A DNA stretch of 64,000 nt from Tritrichomonas musculus (GCA_039105265.1 JAPFFF010000010.1:5270001-5334000), one strand, 5' to 3'. Counted from the first letter of the stretch, positions 10,069-21,191 are shown. A program made the numbers and translations. The notes: generated by a model from the sequence alone, not told the origin.

Positions 10069-10650
10069 AATATTGAATAAAGTGTATTTGTATTTTTAGT
10101 TAACACTTACACCCCATAAAAACATTCAATACACCTCTGAATATTCCCCAAATAACCAAATTTTTGTTCCCCAGCTTGGGGAGCATGGGGAATGCATTCA
10201 AATTATTAAAAAATGAAAAATCTTTTGATATATCGAGAAACTTTACATAATAGGGCCAAATACTCTATATATATTTATATCAAATTATTTCGATTTGTTT
10301 GTTTTTAAGAATTAAATCAAAAAATCAATTTTTTTTTCTAAAAAAAAAAAAAAATAAAATTGAAAGGAAATGTTAAGATTATAATTCAACTTTGAAAAAC
10401 AATCTTTTCATTTTTATATAAGTCATACATTTCTACTTAAAAAAAAATTCTTTTATTTATTATTTACAATTTATTATTTTTACTATTTGATCAGATAATA
10501 AATCAAATAAAAAAAATTTATAAAGCGACCGTTTTCCCCAAAAAATCTCTGGGGAGATTTTCCCCAAAAATAAACCATTCAAATTCTATTCAAATTTCTC
10601 CCCAAATTTACTTTGGGGAAATTCTCCCCATTTCCCCAAATGGGGAAATA
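10069..10650. repeat. CCCC/GGGG-run-rich block, possible non-autonomous element
   Basis: In otherwise AT-only DNA, TTCCCC and GGGGAA runs cluster at about 10143-10195 and again at 10535-10650, pointing both ways (e.g. GTTCCCCAGCTTGGGGAGCA, TTCCCCAAATGGGGAAA). The flanks share AATATTCC in inverted orientation (near 10138 and 10652). No clear target duplication was found. It resembles the 60661-61528 element in texture but not in sequence. Confidence 0.5.
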
Positions 10651-11113
10651 GGAATATTTTTTCTCTTTTATTAACTGTCTAATTCATTCATTTTAACTAC
10701 CACTAATTAAAATACTGTATTGCTTATATTTATGTATTGCTTTATACACGCGAAGTAGTTCCTTGTTTTATAAAGAAGAATATTATATAAAATTATTTTT
10801 TTATTTAAAAAAACATGCATGCCAACCATGATAGAACAAATGTAGAACTTTATAATTTAACTATATTTGAATAAATTTAAATTATTTTTTATTATTATTT
10901 TTAATAAGATATTTAAAACCAAATTTTATAAATAGTTGATATTTTTGTGAATATGATATTTAAAGCCAAAAATATAGTAAAGAGTAAAAAAACTTTAAGA
11001 TTAATCATAATTTGACGTTAAAAAGCCCGCCGAGTGTAAATTTAACGTAGAAAATTTTCAATATCTTTTGATGTGATATGTTTTTCCACATCATTTTTTA
11101 TTAAATAAATGCG
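10651..11113. other. AT-rich intergenic DNA
   Basis: No gene, repeat or RNA signature is seen. Confidence 0.5.
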
Positions 11114-11615
11114 GAGATACAGTCCGCTATTGAAGACAAGAACAGAGAGATTGAAACACTCAACAGCAAGATCAATGAATTGAATTCAACGATCGAAGTC
11201 CTCAATGGACAAATCGCTGAATTACAATCAACAGTTGAAGCCAAGAACAGAGAAATTGAAGCACTCAATGGCAAGATCTTGAGAGATGACAGCTAAAATT
11301 GAATCACTCATAGGTAAGATTGTTAAACTTCAATCAAGTTGAAACCAAGAACAGAGAAATCGAAGCACTCAACGGAAAGATCAGTTAGTTACAATCAACA
11401 ATTGAAGCCAAGGATAGAGAGATCGAAGAACTCAATTGCAAGATCAATGAAATGAATTACTCAATGGCAAGACTGCTGAACTTCAATACACTGTTGAAGC
11501 TAAAGAAAGAGAAATTGAAGTTCTCAACAGCAAGATCAGTGAAATTTATATCAACAATCGATTCACTCAAAATCAAGATCAGTGGAATTACAATCAACAA
11601 ACTGGCTATAAATGT
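11114..11615 (+). pseudogene. decayed coiled-coil repeat gene fragment
   Basis: Reads as tandem variants of roughly 21-22 residues, such as ELQSTVEAKNREIEALNGKI and NREIETLNSKINEL, with heptad spacing: a long coiled coil. Frames change and stops intervene (e.g. after NGKILRDDS near 11296). Base composition is clearly less AT-rich than its surroundings. It is probably a fragment of one of the large repetitive coiled-coil genes common in trichomonads. The 5' and 3' ends are missing. Confidence 0.8.
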
Positions 11616-12477
11616 TATAATAAATCATTAAAATAGGTATACATCTTAATTTTATGTCATTCGCAATAATGCTTCAATTATGAAAATGAGTTTTTTGATA
11701 TAAGTTTATTAAGAAAAGATGTTTATATTTTAATACTGAGTTATGTTTCTTATTAAAGTTTTCTTCGTTATAGTAATATATTATTAGATTATTCACTTAT
11801 TTGTTTGAGATGTATGTTTGAGCGATGTATTTGACTTGTACTATTGATGCGGAACATTTTGTATTATTTTATATTTTTTTATTTTTGAGTTTTGTTAGAT
11901 TATGTCATAATGCATGATTATAAGTTATATCTTTGATTTAATAAGTTTATTCTATTTGTTTTGAGGTATACATTTGTGTTATGCTATTGAAATATGATCT
12001 CTTATACAATTATTCGATTATGCAATTATTAATTATTCGAATTTGAGTTATACGATTTCAAAACACATTTATTATATTATAATAGACTTATACAATTGAT
12101 TTATTCTGCTTATGCTTGCTCATTTTATGTATGGAAGATAATCAATTATATAATGAAACCTTATTCGTAAAAATAGTGATTAGTAAGTTAAATACTATTT
12201 ATATGTAATGTTTATTTATATATCAGCAATATGAAGAAAAAGGAGCTACTTTGAAAAAGTTATTTGATAATGGATAATATGATTATGTTGAAAAGTTGTA
12301 TTTGTTGTAAAAATATGTTTGTTGCGATGTTTCTTGAGAAGAAATTTGATTGTACTGTTTTGAAAGGCGTTTTGTGACGTATTTTGATTCGACGTCTAGT
12401 AAAGCATTTATAAAAATTTTCATATTTGAACTTTTTAATGAAACTCATTGAATAAAAATTTTCAAGATTAACTTTTA
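11616..12477. other. AT-rich intergenic DNA
   Basis: No convincing gene. Short minus-strand frames at its right end are broken or low-complexity. Confidence 0.5.
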
Positions 12478-12562
12478 TGTAACCACATTTTTTTTTTTCG
12501 CTACATAAAATGTGGTTACATTTCCCCAAAATTTTTTCCCCTGGGGAGGATTTTTTCCCCAA
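12478..12562. repeat. ATGTAACCACATTTT palindrome next to a C/G-run cluster
   Basis: A 15-bp arm ATGTAACCACATTTT is repeated in inverted orientation (about 12477-12491 and 12507-12521), followed by TTCCCC, CCCCTGGGGAGG and CCCC runs to 12562. The ATGTAACCACA core is also found inside the outer inverted repeats of the 6921-8973 transposon, suggesting a related remnant. Confidence 0.65.
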
Positions 12563-12734
12563 TTCTGAGGTCTACATTCAACATGATATGTTCCCATATG
12601 GAATAAATTGGTTTCTGGATGAACAATACAGATATATGATCCGATTATCGTATTTAGTAAACGAATCAAAGACATTTTGGTAGTAGTTGTTCTAATATAA
12701 CCAATCTGATAAAGAAAATATGTTATGAAAATAT

Positions 12735-13090
12735 AACGTCACTTCTACGGCAGAGAGCATGAATAATATGCTAAAACGCTCTCTTCCAGCAAGAACATCG
12801 ACTCTCTTGGAATCTAGGAAAGAGTTTAATTCAATTCTACTTAAATATTATCAATGCAATACGGAAAAGTAGTATAAAAAAAGAATTCCTTAAGTTAACA
12901 TATTCTAAATACAATATTCACCAAACATAGTATATGAGATCATACATCAAATAGAAAAATCAAAAACTGTTGTGTTAGATGTAGATCAATTTAATAATTA
13001 TATCCATATTAATTACTAGTAATAATTAATAATTTTGAACTTATTGTTCTTGAAACAAATAAAATTGTTGCCGATCATTGCGATATTATA
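12735..13090 (+). mobile_element. Mutator-like (MULE) transposase relic
   Basis: NVTSTAESMNNMLKRSLPAR followed by TSTLLESRKEFNSIL matches the TSNxAESxNxxLxxxRxxP motif that follows the catalytic core in MULE transposases. Downstream pieces IVYEIIHQIEKSKTVVLD and ELIVLETNKIVADHCDIIG continue in shifted frames. The catalytic core itself is not visible. It is an inactive fragment. Confidence 0.55.

Positions 13091-13093
<3 letters not shown>

Positions 13094-13144
<51 letters not shown>
13094..13144. repeat. poly-A run (51)
   Basis: 51 uninterrupted A immediately after the MULE relic; a second run of 25 A lies at 13286-13310. Their lengths may be assembly-sensitive. Confidence 0.95.
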
Positions 13145-13147
<3 letters not shown>

Positions 13148-13790
13148 TAGAAATCCTTGAAAAGCCAAAGAACATTCATAAAATATCAAATTTATAATAT
13201 TCTTGGGAAAGCATCATATGAAAGTTTGCTTCTTTTATAATGAATTGGAGCAATTATTAAGAGAGTTGCTATCAGATGACCAGTGAAAAAAAAAAAAAAA
13301 AAAAAAAAAATACCCTTTGTATCGGCACTTTAATCATATAATTAGAAATTGCCCTTAAAATTATGCTAGCATTTTTTTTATTATAAAATAACCTTAAAAA
13401 TTTTTCAATACTCTTTTAAAAAGTTCTAGGACACGTCACAGGGATATACAATTTTCTACTTTACGGAAAAATAATTAAGACTTAGGGAAAATGTGGCCCT
13501 CTTAAAGAAATAGAGAGTGTCATTTAACTTTTTAATTCAATTTTTGTTTAATATTCTCAGTTTTTCTGGTAAACAATTAAAAACCAGATTCTCTTGCTAC
13601 TTTACCAAGTTTTTTTTTCAAATTTATTTTCTGATCTTATATAAACATCTACATTCAAAAAGTGAAAATTATTTTATAACTTTCAGTTCATTGACAGCAA
13701 ATAGGACGAAAACAATAACATCAAATATATTATATATAATTTTATATACATATTGAAAATAATATATAAAAAAAAAAAAAATTGAAGAAC
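13145..13790. other. intergenic DNA with a second poly-A run
   Basis: Contains the 25-A run at 13286-13310. A 79-codon Phe-rich open frame at 13517-13756 has no coding character and is not called. Confidence 0.5.
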
Positions 13791-16697
13791 TTAAAGATAA
13801 AGAGAAGCAGCAAAAATAATATCTCTTTTGATAGCTGATATGGCCTGTGATATATTAACCTCGAGATCACTATTTCCCATTACTTTAGCAGCTCTTTCTG
13901 CCTGTCTCATAATTTCTTCTGTTCTTTTCATAGATCTGATTATTGATCCTTCGAAAAAGTTGTCATTATCTTGCATCAGTTTTGAAAATTCAGCACCACC
14001 AGCCCAGTTGAACGTTAATACCATATATGTAGGATCAATTTTTTTCATATAATTATCGAGTTTCACATCCAAGCCACATTCATTCATAACAGTTACGACA
14101 CGTTCTACAATAGCTTTTGTCTTTTCCCAGAGTTCTTCCATTTCATCAGGAATCTCTGGCTCCTCTTTAAGCCCCTCATCACATGCAAAGATGCAGAGTA
14201 TTGCTGCTATTTTCTGTGGTGTTATATCTGGGCCACTCAAAAGTCCATCAAAGAGCATTTCTGTCATCACTATTTCATCTCCTGCGGTAATGACTGCTGC
14301 AACCTCTCCTTTATGTGTAATAAGTCCACTTGAATCAGCAAAATTAAGTTTCTCTAAAACTCTCTCCATTGATTGAAGTTTTGTTTGATCTACTTCACTT
14401 GTCAATTGAGCTTTTTTGAGATTAAAATCTCTAATTTGGTGAACTAAATCTCGCTTTTTCAAATAAAGTTCGATTTGTGAATCTGTAATATCATTAAAAT
14501 CAGGTTTTCTTTTCTTTAAATCATTAATATAAGTGACATATGTCTTATATTTAGGAATATCATCTTGCAAACAAATAAGCTCACTTCGAGGAAGAGACTG
14601 GATTCCATTTGGGCGCCTCATTTGATTATCTATTTGTTTAAATCCATTTGCGATGTTTTGAGAACTGGTTGGGTCACTAAGCATATTAATCTTAATAGAG
14701 CCAACTGTCTTTATATCAGTTAATGACACGTTAAATACAAATCCTTTGATAGAAGAAATTGGATCCGATGGTGTAACTTGTTTAATTTCTTTTGAATTTG
14801 GATCTTGTATACCTTTTAGGGCAACAATGATAGATTTGGTGTTTTTTGATGGGGATCGGATAACAAAACCCCAACCCCAACCATCATCAACCTCTACTGG
14901 GATTCCTGGTATCAGTCTTTCACCTATGTTTTCAATTTTGGAAACCATTTCTTTTTCTGCGTCTGTATAATGATTGATCATTTCATCAATTTCAACTCTC
15001 ATTCGAATTCTACTATCATCTCCAATTGTTTCCACAAGTTGTTTAAGTTCAGCTTCTTTATCGTCGATTGATTTTATCAATTGCGGAATTTCCCTCTCCA
15101 TTTGAAATTGATGGAAGGATTGACTCATTAAATCTTCGGGCTTCATTTGTTTGGTACTTAAAAGCGATAAAATCATGTGATACGTAATATGAAATTCGCT
15201 ATTTAATGGTTGCGCATCACATTCTAATAGATCATGAACTTGATCATGATCAAGATCTCCATTTAATGAGATAACAACTGCACCAAAAGTATCATTGTTT
15301 CTTCGGCCTGCTCGACCACTCATTTGAATAAACTCTCCTCCACTAAGAATTCTTCGTTGCAAACCATCAAATTTGATCAATGAATGGAAAAGAACTGTTC
15401 TTGCTGGCATATTGAGTCCCATAGCAAAAGTTTCAGTTGCAATGAGGACTTTAACATATCCTTTCTGAAAAAGAACTTCTATCAATTCTTTCATTAAAGG
15501 AATTAAACCACCATGATGAACTGCTATACCACGAAGCAGGAGTTGTCTCACAGTTTCAATTTGTGGTAATTTTCGGTCTGATTCACTCAATTTGTCAATA
15601 CAAACATTAACGCATGAATCAATAAAATTAGAATCTTCTTCAGCAATAAAACAGGCATCTTTCAAGGCTGGACTATTAGGCAACTCATCGCATTCTTTTC
15701 GACCAAAGGCAAATACTATCAAAGGAGCTAGATCGAGCTTAACAAGATTTTGAACTATCTTGGAAGTACATTTGGCATTTATTTCTTTGCTTGCATTACC
15801 TTTGCCTGGTAATTTTTTTGGTTTGATTTGATGTACTAAGGCACCTGAAAATGTTTGACGATTGTTTTCTGGCGCAAGACCACCACCATTTTCTCCTGCT
15901 GACAAGAATTCAAAAGCAGCGTTAAATGAATTTTCATTGATTGGCGAATCAGCTTCTTTGACAAGAATTGGATCTCTCTCTGGCAGGGCAAGATAGTATC
16001 GAAGTGGAACTGGACGATATTCTGTATAAACGACGTGACAGGTTTGATGATGAATACGAGCTATCCATTCGCTGAATTCTCTTGAATTTGGTATCGTTGC
16101 AGATAGAAAAACAAATCTTATTTCATGAGGTAATAAAATAATAGATTCTTCCCAAACAACACCACGCTCAACATCACGCATATAGTGTATTTCGTCATAT
16201 ATAACCCACGAAAGTTCTCTGGTAAGATTATCACCTCTGTAAAGCATCATTCGTAAAATTTCTGTTGTCATTACTAAAACTGATGCATTGGGATTCGTTG
16301 TAACATCACCAGTCATTAAACCGACATCATCAAATCTTTCCTTCAATTCTCTGTATTTCTGATTCGATAATGCTTTGATTGGAGATGTATAAACAACACG
16401 TGAACCACTCTGAAGAGCCATTTTAATGGCATAAAAAGCAATTGCAGTTTTTCCAGCGGAAGTATGTGCTGAAACAAGAACTGATTCACGATTATGAATA
16501 CACGCTATAGATTCTCGCTGAAACTCATCAAGTTTAAAATCGTATTCGAGGATTGGCTCGTCTGGAAATTTTACTGGCTCAACTATTGTCGTTCCATTTG
16601 GCAAGGCGGCGAAATGAACAACATTTTTACCTTCTGTATTAATCTGAATCGAGTTTGTTGTTAATTTTTCATCAATTTCTGGAAGGGATTGCTTCAT
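13791..16697 (-). CDS. MTR4: Mtr4-like DExH RNA helicase
   Basis: 968 residues, close to yeast/human Mtr4. It unwinds RNA for the nuclear exosome. Visible motifs are AHTSAGKT (Walker A, Lys83), TSPIKALSNQKYREL (Ia), GLMTGDVT (Ib), DEIH at 168-171, FVFLSATIPN near 196-205, VHHGGL and LIATETFAMGLNMPARTV, and QMSGRAGRR (motif VI). The middle part (about 560-740) corresponds to the arch/KOW region, and the end to the helical DSHCT domain. DEIHYMRD-ERGVVWEE and SAHTSAGKT favour Mtr4 over Ski2. It ends about 20 codons after KRDIIFAA with no extra tail. The ATG at 16697 is supported by upstream stops; a TCATA initiator-like motif lies about 8-9 bases ahead of it. Confidence 0.93.
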   Translation of the reverse strand: MKQSLPEIDEKLTTNSIQINTEGKNVVHFAALPNGTTIVEPVKFPDEPILEYDFKLDEFQRESIACIHNRESVLVSAHTSAGKTAIAFYAIKMALQSGSRVVYTSPIKALSNQKYRELKERFDDVGLMTGDVTTNPNASVLVMTTEILRMMLYRGDNLTRELSWVIYDEIHYMRDVERGVVWEESIILLPHEIRFVFLSATIPNSREFSEWIARIHHQTCHVVYTEYRPVPLRYYLALPERDPILVKEADSPINENSFNAAFEFLSAGENGGGLAPENNRQTFSGALVHQIKPKKLPGKGNASKEINAKCTSKIVQNLVKLDLAPLIVFAFGRKECDELPNSPALKDACFIAEEDSNFIDSCVNVCIDKLSESDRKLPQIETVRQLLLRGIAVHHGGLIPLMKELIEVLFQKGYVKVLIATETFAMGLNMPARTVLFHSLIKFDGLQRRILSGGEFIQMSGRAGRRNNDTFGAVVISLNGDLDHDQVHDLLECDAQPLNSEFHITYHMILSLLSTKQMKPEDLMSQSFHQFQMEREIPQLIKSIDDKEAELKQLVETIGDDSRIRMRVEIDEMINHYTDAEKEMVSKIENIGERLIPGIPVEVDDGWGWGFVIRSPSKNTKSIIVALKGIQDPNSKEIKQVTPSDPISSIKGFVFNVSLTDIKTVGSIKINMLSDPTSSQNIANGFKQIDNQMRRPNGIQSLPRSELICLQDDIPKYKTYVTYINDLKKRKPDFNDITDSQIELYLKKRDLVHQIRDFNLKKAQLTSEVDQTKLQSMERVLEKLNFADSSGLITHKGEVAAVITAGDEIVMTEMLFDGLLSGPDITPQKIAAILCIFACDEGLKEEPEIPDEMEELWEKTKAIVERVVTVMNECGLDVKLDNYMKKIDPTYMVLTFNWAGGAEFSKLMQDNDNFFEGSIIRSMKRTEEIMRQAERAAKVMGNSDLEVNISQAISAIKRDIIFAASLYL

Positions 16698-17009
16698 TAG
16701 ATTATGACATGTTATATAAAATCCTAATCAAAGAATATATATGAATCAAAAAATCTCATCAAAGAACATTAATGTTCTTAATATATCTAAATTTGAATTA
16801 AACAACCAATATAGAATTAGATAATCATATTCTCTAATGATCTTTTTTTGAAATCATTAATTGATCAAACTTGAAGACTGAAATAATAAACAAAACCTAC
16901 ATATGAAATAAAAACGAAAATAATTAATAAATTATTTTAATACAATTAATAATAATATATAATATTTAAAACAAAAACAAAAAAATATATAATGATATAT
17001 GTTTCCCAA

Positions 17010-17711
17010 TTAATCATCATGATTATTTCCAGATTGGAAGCTAGAATTTCTTGTTCTAAATCCAAAAGCTGTATGCTGAGTCGGGATATATCTGAAAGGC
17101 AAGGATTCTTTATTTTTCTTCATTTCATCAAGAAATATATGTGCCATATTTGGCCCGAAAAAGGCACCATCTAGATGATTCACCGGTCTTGCTTCGTACA
17201 CTTCACGACAGCATGGACAAAATGCTTTAACATTGCTAACATTCATCATACTGCTGAGTCCAATTGGCAACAATGATACATTGTTACAATTTAGTCTTGG
17301 ACAAGTTCCATATACAGATCGTTTATATTTATTTTTTACTGCATTTAGCCCATCTGGCGATAAAATGTATCGTGAGTGAATGAGACCATAAACCATTGGT
17401 AAATTCTTTGCAATTTCTCGTTCACAACTTTTTGGGAGCATTGCTGTATTGTATTTCCCCTGGATAATATCACAATAAACTGATAAATCTTTAACTTCAT
17501 CTTGAAGACCATATGTGTTAAATCTGTCTTGAATAAAATCATCAGGTATATCACAAAGCCATTGATTCTCGCGGCGATTTAAAAAATCTTTTTTCCAATC
17601 TTGGAAACCTTCTGGCTGCTCATTTTGCTTCTGATTATAATCACTTTGTGGATCACGAAGATCAATTCGGTGCGCATGCGATCTGTTGTAATAGTGCCTT
17701 ACAGAGGACAT
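17010..17711 (-). CDS. CSNK2B: casein kinase II regulatory (beta) subunit
   Basis: 233 residues, the usual length. CK2 beta dimerises through a zinc ribbon and tunes the constitutive CK2 kinase. Seen: WLCDIPDDFIQDRFNTYGL near 51-69, the region YGLIHSRYILS, the four zinc cysteines (137, 142, 165, 168) in CPRLNCNN and FCPCC, then DGAFFGPNMAHIF. The acidic loop that controls stability in animals is weak here (QDEVKDL). The N-terminal 35 residues are polar and variable. Tail residues after about 200 are divergent. Confidence 0.95.
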   Translation of the reverse strand: MSSVRHYYNRSHAHRIDLRDPQSDYNQKQNEQPEGFQDWKKDFLNRRENQWLCDIPDDFIQDRFNTYGLQDEVKDLSVYCDIIQGKYNTAMLPKSCEREIAKNLPMVYGLIHSRYILSPDGLNAVKNKYKRSVYGTCPRLNCNNVSLLPIGLSSMMNVSNVKAFCPCCREVYEARPVNHLDGAFFGPNMAHIFLDEMKKNKESLPFRYIPTQHTAFGFRTRNSSFQSGNNHDD

Positions 17712-18024
17712 AAAAATCTAACTTTAAATCTCTAAAAAAGTGTAATAAAATTTTAACATCTTTTTGCTATAATTTGTATTTGGAGCAATTGAAAAAAATT
17801 TCATCGTCTATATATTTGGTATATAATCAATATCTCAAAACAATTGGCATATAATCAAGAAAAAATAATTGATCTCCGCTTATTTAAAATGATAATAATA
17901 AATAAATAAAAAAAATATCACATGTAATTGTATATAATAATTTATCCTAAAAAATCATTAAAATGACAAAAAATAAAAGAGAAGTAGAGGAAAAAAGAAT
18001 AAATAAAAATTAAAAATATGTCGC
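17712..18024. other. AT-rich spacer
   Basis: Spacer of about 310 bp between the CK2 beta start and the IFT52 end, containing promoter DNA for the former. No gene. Confidence 0.6.
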
Positions 18025-19221
18025 TTATTGTGATTGTCTCTTCCATCTTACAACTTGCGTAAATACATATTCAAGTACATGTTTTGCATCTTGTTTTCCT
18101 TCTGGTAATTTTGGTAATATCCCAAGTATCTTTGCAGCTTGAATGATAAATTTTTCTGCTTGTTTTGGTGGCGTTCTTTGGGCCAATTGAGCAAGTCTTG
18201 TTTTTGGTGATGCAAAAGCATCATCAAGATCAAAAAGTTCAAGAACTGGACCTGGTGGTTCTCTCATTTGAGGCGGAAATACAGCTGGGGTTAAAGGAGG
18301 TAATGCAGTATCAAATTGTGGTTTAACTGTTTCTAATGGATCATTTTTCAAGCCTAAGGTTTGTGCCAAATTTTGTACATCAGCAACAAAAGTCATATCC
18401 ATGCTAAAAAGACCTCGTTCAAAGTTTTGAGGAAAATCTGCACGAAGTTTTTCACCTTCTTGAATACAAGAACGAAGTTTCTCACTCATGCTCTGAACAT
18501 CTGGAGTGTACCATCGTTCCGTAATTTCAGGATGCTCGGCATCAATCGCATTATACTGCTGATTTTTAGTGATAACAAGCTCGATCAAATATTTTAACAA
18601 TTTTTCGTTAGATTCTTTTTTGATCCATTCATCAGTAAACATTTGGCATGAACCTCCAACTGTAAGAGAGCCCCCTTTATCACCAACCGCAGAATATCCT
18701 AGAATTGGACGATTAAGAGGATATGATGAAAGACCAGATGCCAAAAGTGGAAAAGCTGGTGCTTTCAATTCAAGATCTCTTCCATTAGGATATGCAAAAG
18801 TTGCTTTTTGATCGTTTGCAAATTCTGATATTGCTCTATTAACCATTCCTCCTTGAACAGTAATGTGGCGAGGATCGACATAACATATATAACTAGGAGA
18901 AATAACATCTTCACTAATCGTGATTCCCTTCTTTTTAACGAAAAGTTGTAAGTTTGGTGGCAAAATTGTAGCCATAATAATTATTGGTCCTCCCTTTTGT
19001 AAAAATGATTCAAGAAGAGCGGATTCTTCTTGTTTAATATCGGTTTTAGGCTGAAAAAACCAGATTGATCCAGCCGAATTAACATCAGCTTCAGTTAAAG
19101 TACCTTTGAAAAACTTTGTTTCGGCAATAGGAGATAATATGGTTCCAAAAATGCTTAGTTTCTTGCTTAGGCTTGACTGCTCAGCTTGACCAGCTATAAT
19201 TAGCGCGAACTTTGAAGACAT
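18025..19221 (-). CDS. IFT52: intraflagellar transport protein IFT52
   Basis: 398 residues. IFT52 is a core subunit of the IFT-B complex that carries cargo along flagella. Diagnostic stretches are FLQKGGPIIIM, HITVQGGMVNRAI, PAFPLLASGLSSYPLNRPIL followed by GGSLTVGGSCQMFTDEWI (the GIFT-like N-terminal domain, about 1-240), and the C-terminal ELFDLDDAFASPKTRLAQLA motif (about 330-350), which in other species contributes to IFT-B contacts. Somewhat shorter than animal forms (about 437). A GAAAAAGTT-type motif lies about 60-70 bases upstream of the ATG. Confidence 0.93.
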   Translation of the reverse strand: MSSKFALIIAGQAEQSSLSKKLSIFGTILSPIAETKFFKGTLTEADVNSAGSIWFFQPKTDIKQEESALLESFLQKGGPIIIMATILPPNLQLFVKKKGITISEDVISPSYICYVDPRHITVQGGMVNRAISEFANDQKATFAYPNGRDLELKAPAFPLLASGLSSYPLNRPILGYSAVGDKGGSLTVGGSCQMFTDEWIKKESNEKLLKYLIELVITKNQQYNAIDAEHPEITERWYTPDVQSMSEKLRSCIQEGEKLRADFPQNFERGLFSMDMTFVADVQNLAQTLGLKNDPLETVKPQFDTALPPLTPAVFPPQMREPPGPVLELFDLDDAFASPKTRLAQLAQRTPPKQAEKFIIQAAKILGILPKLPEGKQDAKHVLEYVFTQVVRWKRQSQ

Positions 19222-20807
19222 TTTAATCTATCAATATTTCTAACGAGATCATTTCACATAACATGCCTGTTTACCAATTGAAAAAGTTTATTAAAAAACT
19301 GTATATGAGAAAAGTTTATGAATCATGAATTCATGATTTATGGTATATCTTGACTTTATGATATAATTAATTTCAGATCAAATGACTATTTTTTTTTACG
19401 CCAATCACTTGTTTTACGAAATAGTCATTTGCAAGTAATAATGTTTCAACATTTTTTTATATATAATATTAAATTTACATAATTTATTTTTTTCCAAAAA
19501 GCAATGCTTAATTTTAATTTTACTCGAGGTTTTCATGCAATAATGCCTCTATGTTAATATTATTTTGCTTTTCATTATTCTTTGTTTGCATAATAATTTC
19601 TTATAGGCAAAAATTAATTTTTAAAGTAAAACTAGACTTACAATAGCTTTTAATTTCGATAGCCATATATAATAATTTCATACAAAAATTTTTAAATCAA
19701 AGACAGGTATTTACATTTTATAAAAATTTCCCCAGAAAAATATTGTATATAGATAGTACGTATCTATTTTTTGTCCCTAATTCAAAAACTGTGGCAATGG
19801 CTAAATGATAGAAAAATATTATTTCACTTTTATAACATAATCAAGGCATTTGATTATATTTCTGTTTACTAATACTATTTCAATAATCTCATTTAACTAA
19901 TCTATTTTAAAAATAGTCTTTAAATCCTATAATTTAAAAGTGCAAAATGTTTGACTACTTTACATGTTAATTTATAATGAATTTTCAGAATTAAATAATA
20001 TTTATTCATTATATTCGTGAATACGTAAATCAAATATATTTTATTTGGTTTTATATATGATTATTTTATATTAAATTATATTTTTACTTTTTCATTACCA
20101 ATTAATTTTTAATATAAAGAAATATTAACATATTAATTATTTATTATATTAACAAATATACTCTCAATCAAAAATAAAAAAACTATAAAATAAAAAAAAA
20201 ATTTTTTGATTAACATTTAACATTATATAATTCAAATAGCAATAATAATAATAATAATAAAAAACAATTTAAATAAAACTGAATAAAAAATATTATCTCA
20301 AAAATAGTAAATTCGACTTCTCAATTTTGTGTTATGTATCTACTTTTTTTTATTCAATACTACAAAATCAATCATAATTTATCTCCATTATTAAAAAATA
20401 TTGATGAAAGAATTTATAATTATTATTTTACAATATTTATTTTACCTTAAATAAAATGCTTTTATAATATAATTGTTAAAAAAAAAAAAATCGGAGAATA
20501 AAAAGGGAATATCAAAAGTATAAGACCAGCTTTTCAGAAAATTCGATAAAATTATTTGCTATTCATTGAAAAACCTCAAACTTTTTCATAACAATGGACA
20601 TACTCATGTCAGATTTTTCTATTTTCTTTTGTGGATTAAAATCATTTTTTCCACGTATTTTGCTATTTTTGATGAATTGAAATAAAATTTATTCAAACAA
20701 ATGTTGACCAAATTTTCAATTCCCTTTGAAAATTTCAATCTAGAGCAACTATCTCACAAATATTGTGTGATTTTATTTTAACTGAAATTTATAATTATTT
20801 TTGATCA
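19222..20807. other. AT-rich intergenic DNA
   Basis: 1.6 kb without gene-like frames. Contains an (AAT)n microsatellite near 20238-20261 and an AACTTTTTC motif near 20580. Confidence 0.6.
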
Positions 20808-21191
20808 ATGTCTATCCTTGTCCAGTCTCCCAACAATCATCGAATTCAAAACAGCTACATCGAATGGGATACAGTTCGTGGTAGAGGTGACTTTGATGCT
20901 GGCTATGTTAACGAATTTCTTTATACAAATGAAAATGGCGAGGTTGACGAACAAAAGAGAAAGGAATTTGAAGAAAATCCTCAATTTAAACTTATCAGGA
21001 CTCATAAAAGCTCTTCATCTATTCGTCGTTCAAGGCAGAATCTCAAAGTCAAGGCTTCCTCTTCAGATACCCAAGTTGTTAAGAAAGTTAGGAAGACTCG
21101 TACGGTAAAGTTGTCTTCTCAGAAGCAGTCAATACAAGGTTCTCAAACAAAATCTGAAATTAATATATCAGATTTAAAGGATTCAGAATAG
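20808..21191 (+). CDS. small Ser/Lys-rich protein of unknown function
   Basis: 127 residues, not recognised. The first 65 residues are mixed-composition and probably folded (NSYIEWDTVRGRGDF, GYVNEFLYTNENGEVDEQKR). The last 60 are basic and Ser/Thr-rich (RRSRQNLKVKAS, VRKTRTVKLSSQK) and probably disordered and phosphorylatable. The codon texture and intact frame support a real gene. An overlapping +1 frame of 96 codons is a shadow. Confidence 0.7.
   Translation: MSILVQSPNNHRIQNSYIEWDTVRGRGDFDAGYVNEFLYTNENGEVDEQKRKEFEENPQFKLIRTHKSSSSIRRSRQNLKVKASSSDTQVVKKVRKTRTVKLSSQKQSIQGSQTKSEINISDLKDSE

Noticed and set aside
13094-13144. Poly-A run as the tail of a LINE or SINE
   Set aside because: No reverse transcriptase, RNA polymerase III boxes or target duplication seen nearby.
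13517-13756. 79-codon plus-strand frame
   Set aside because: Phe/Leu/Tyr-rich frame typical of random AT-rich sequence.
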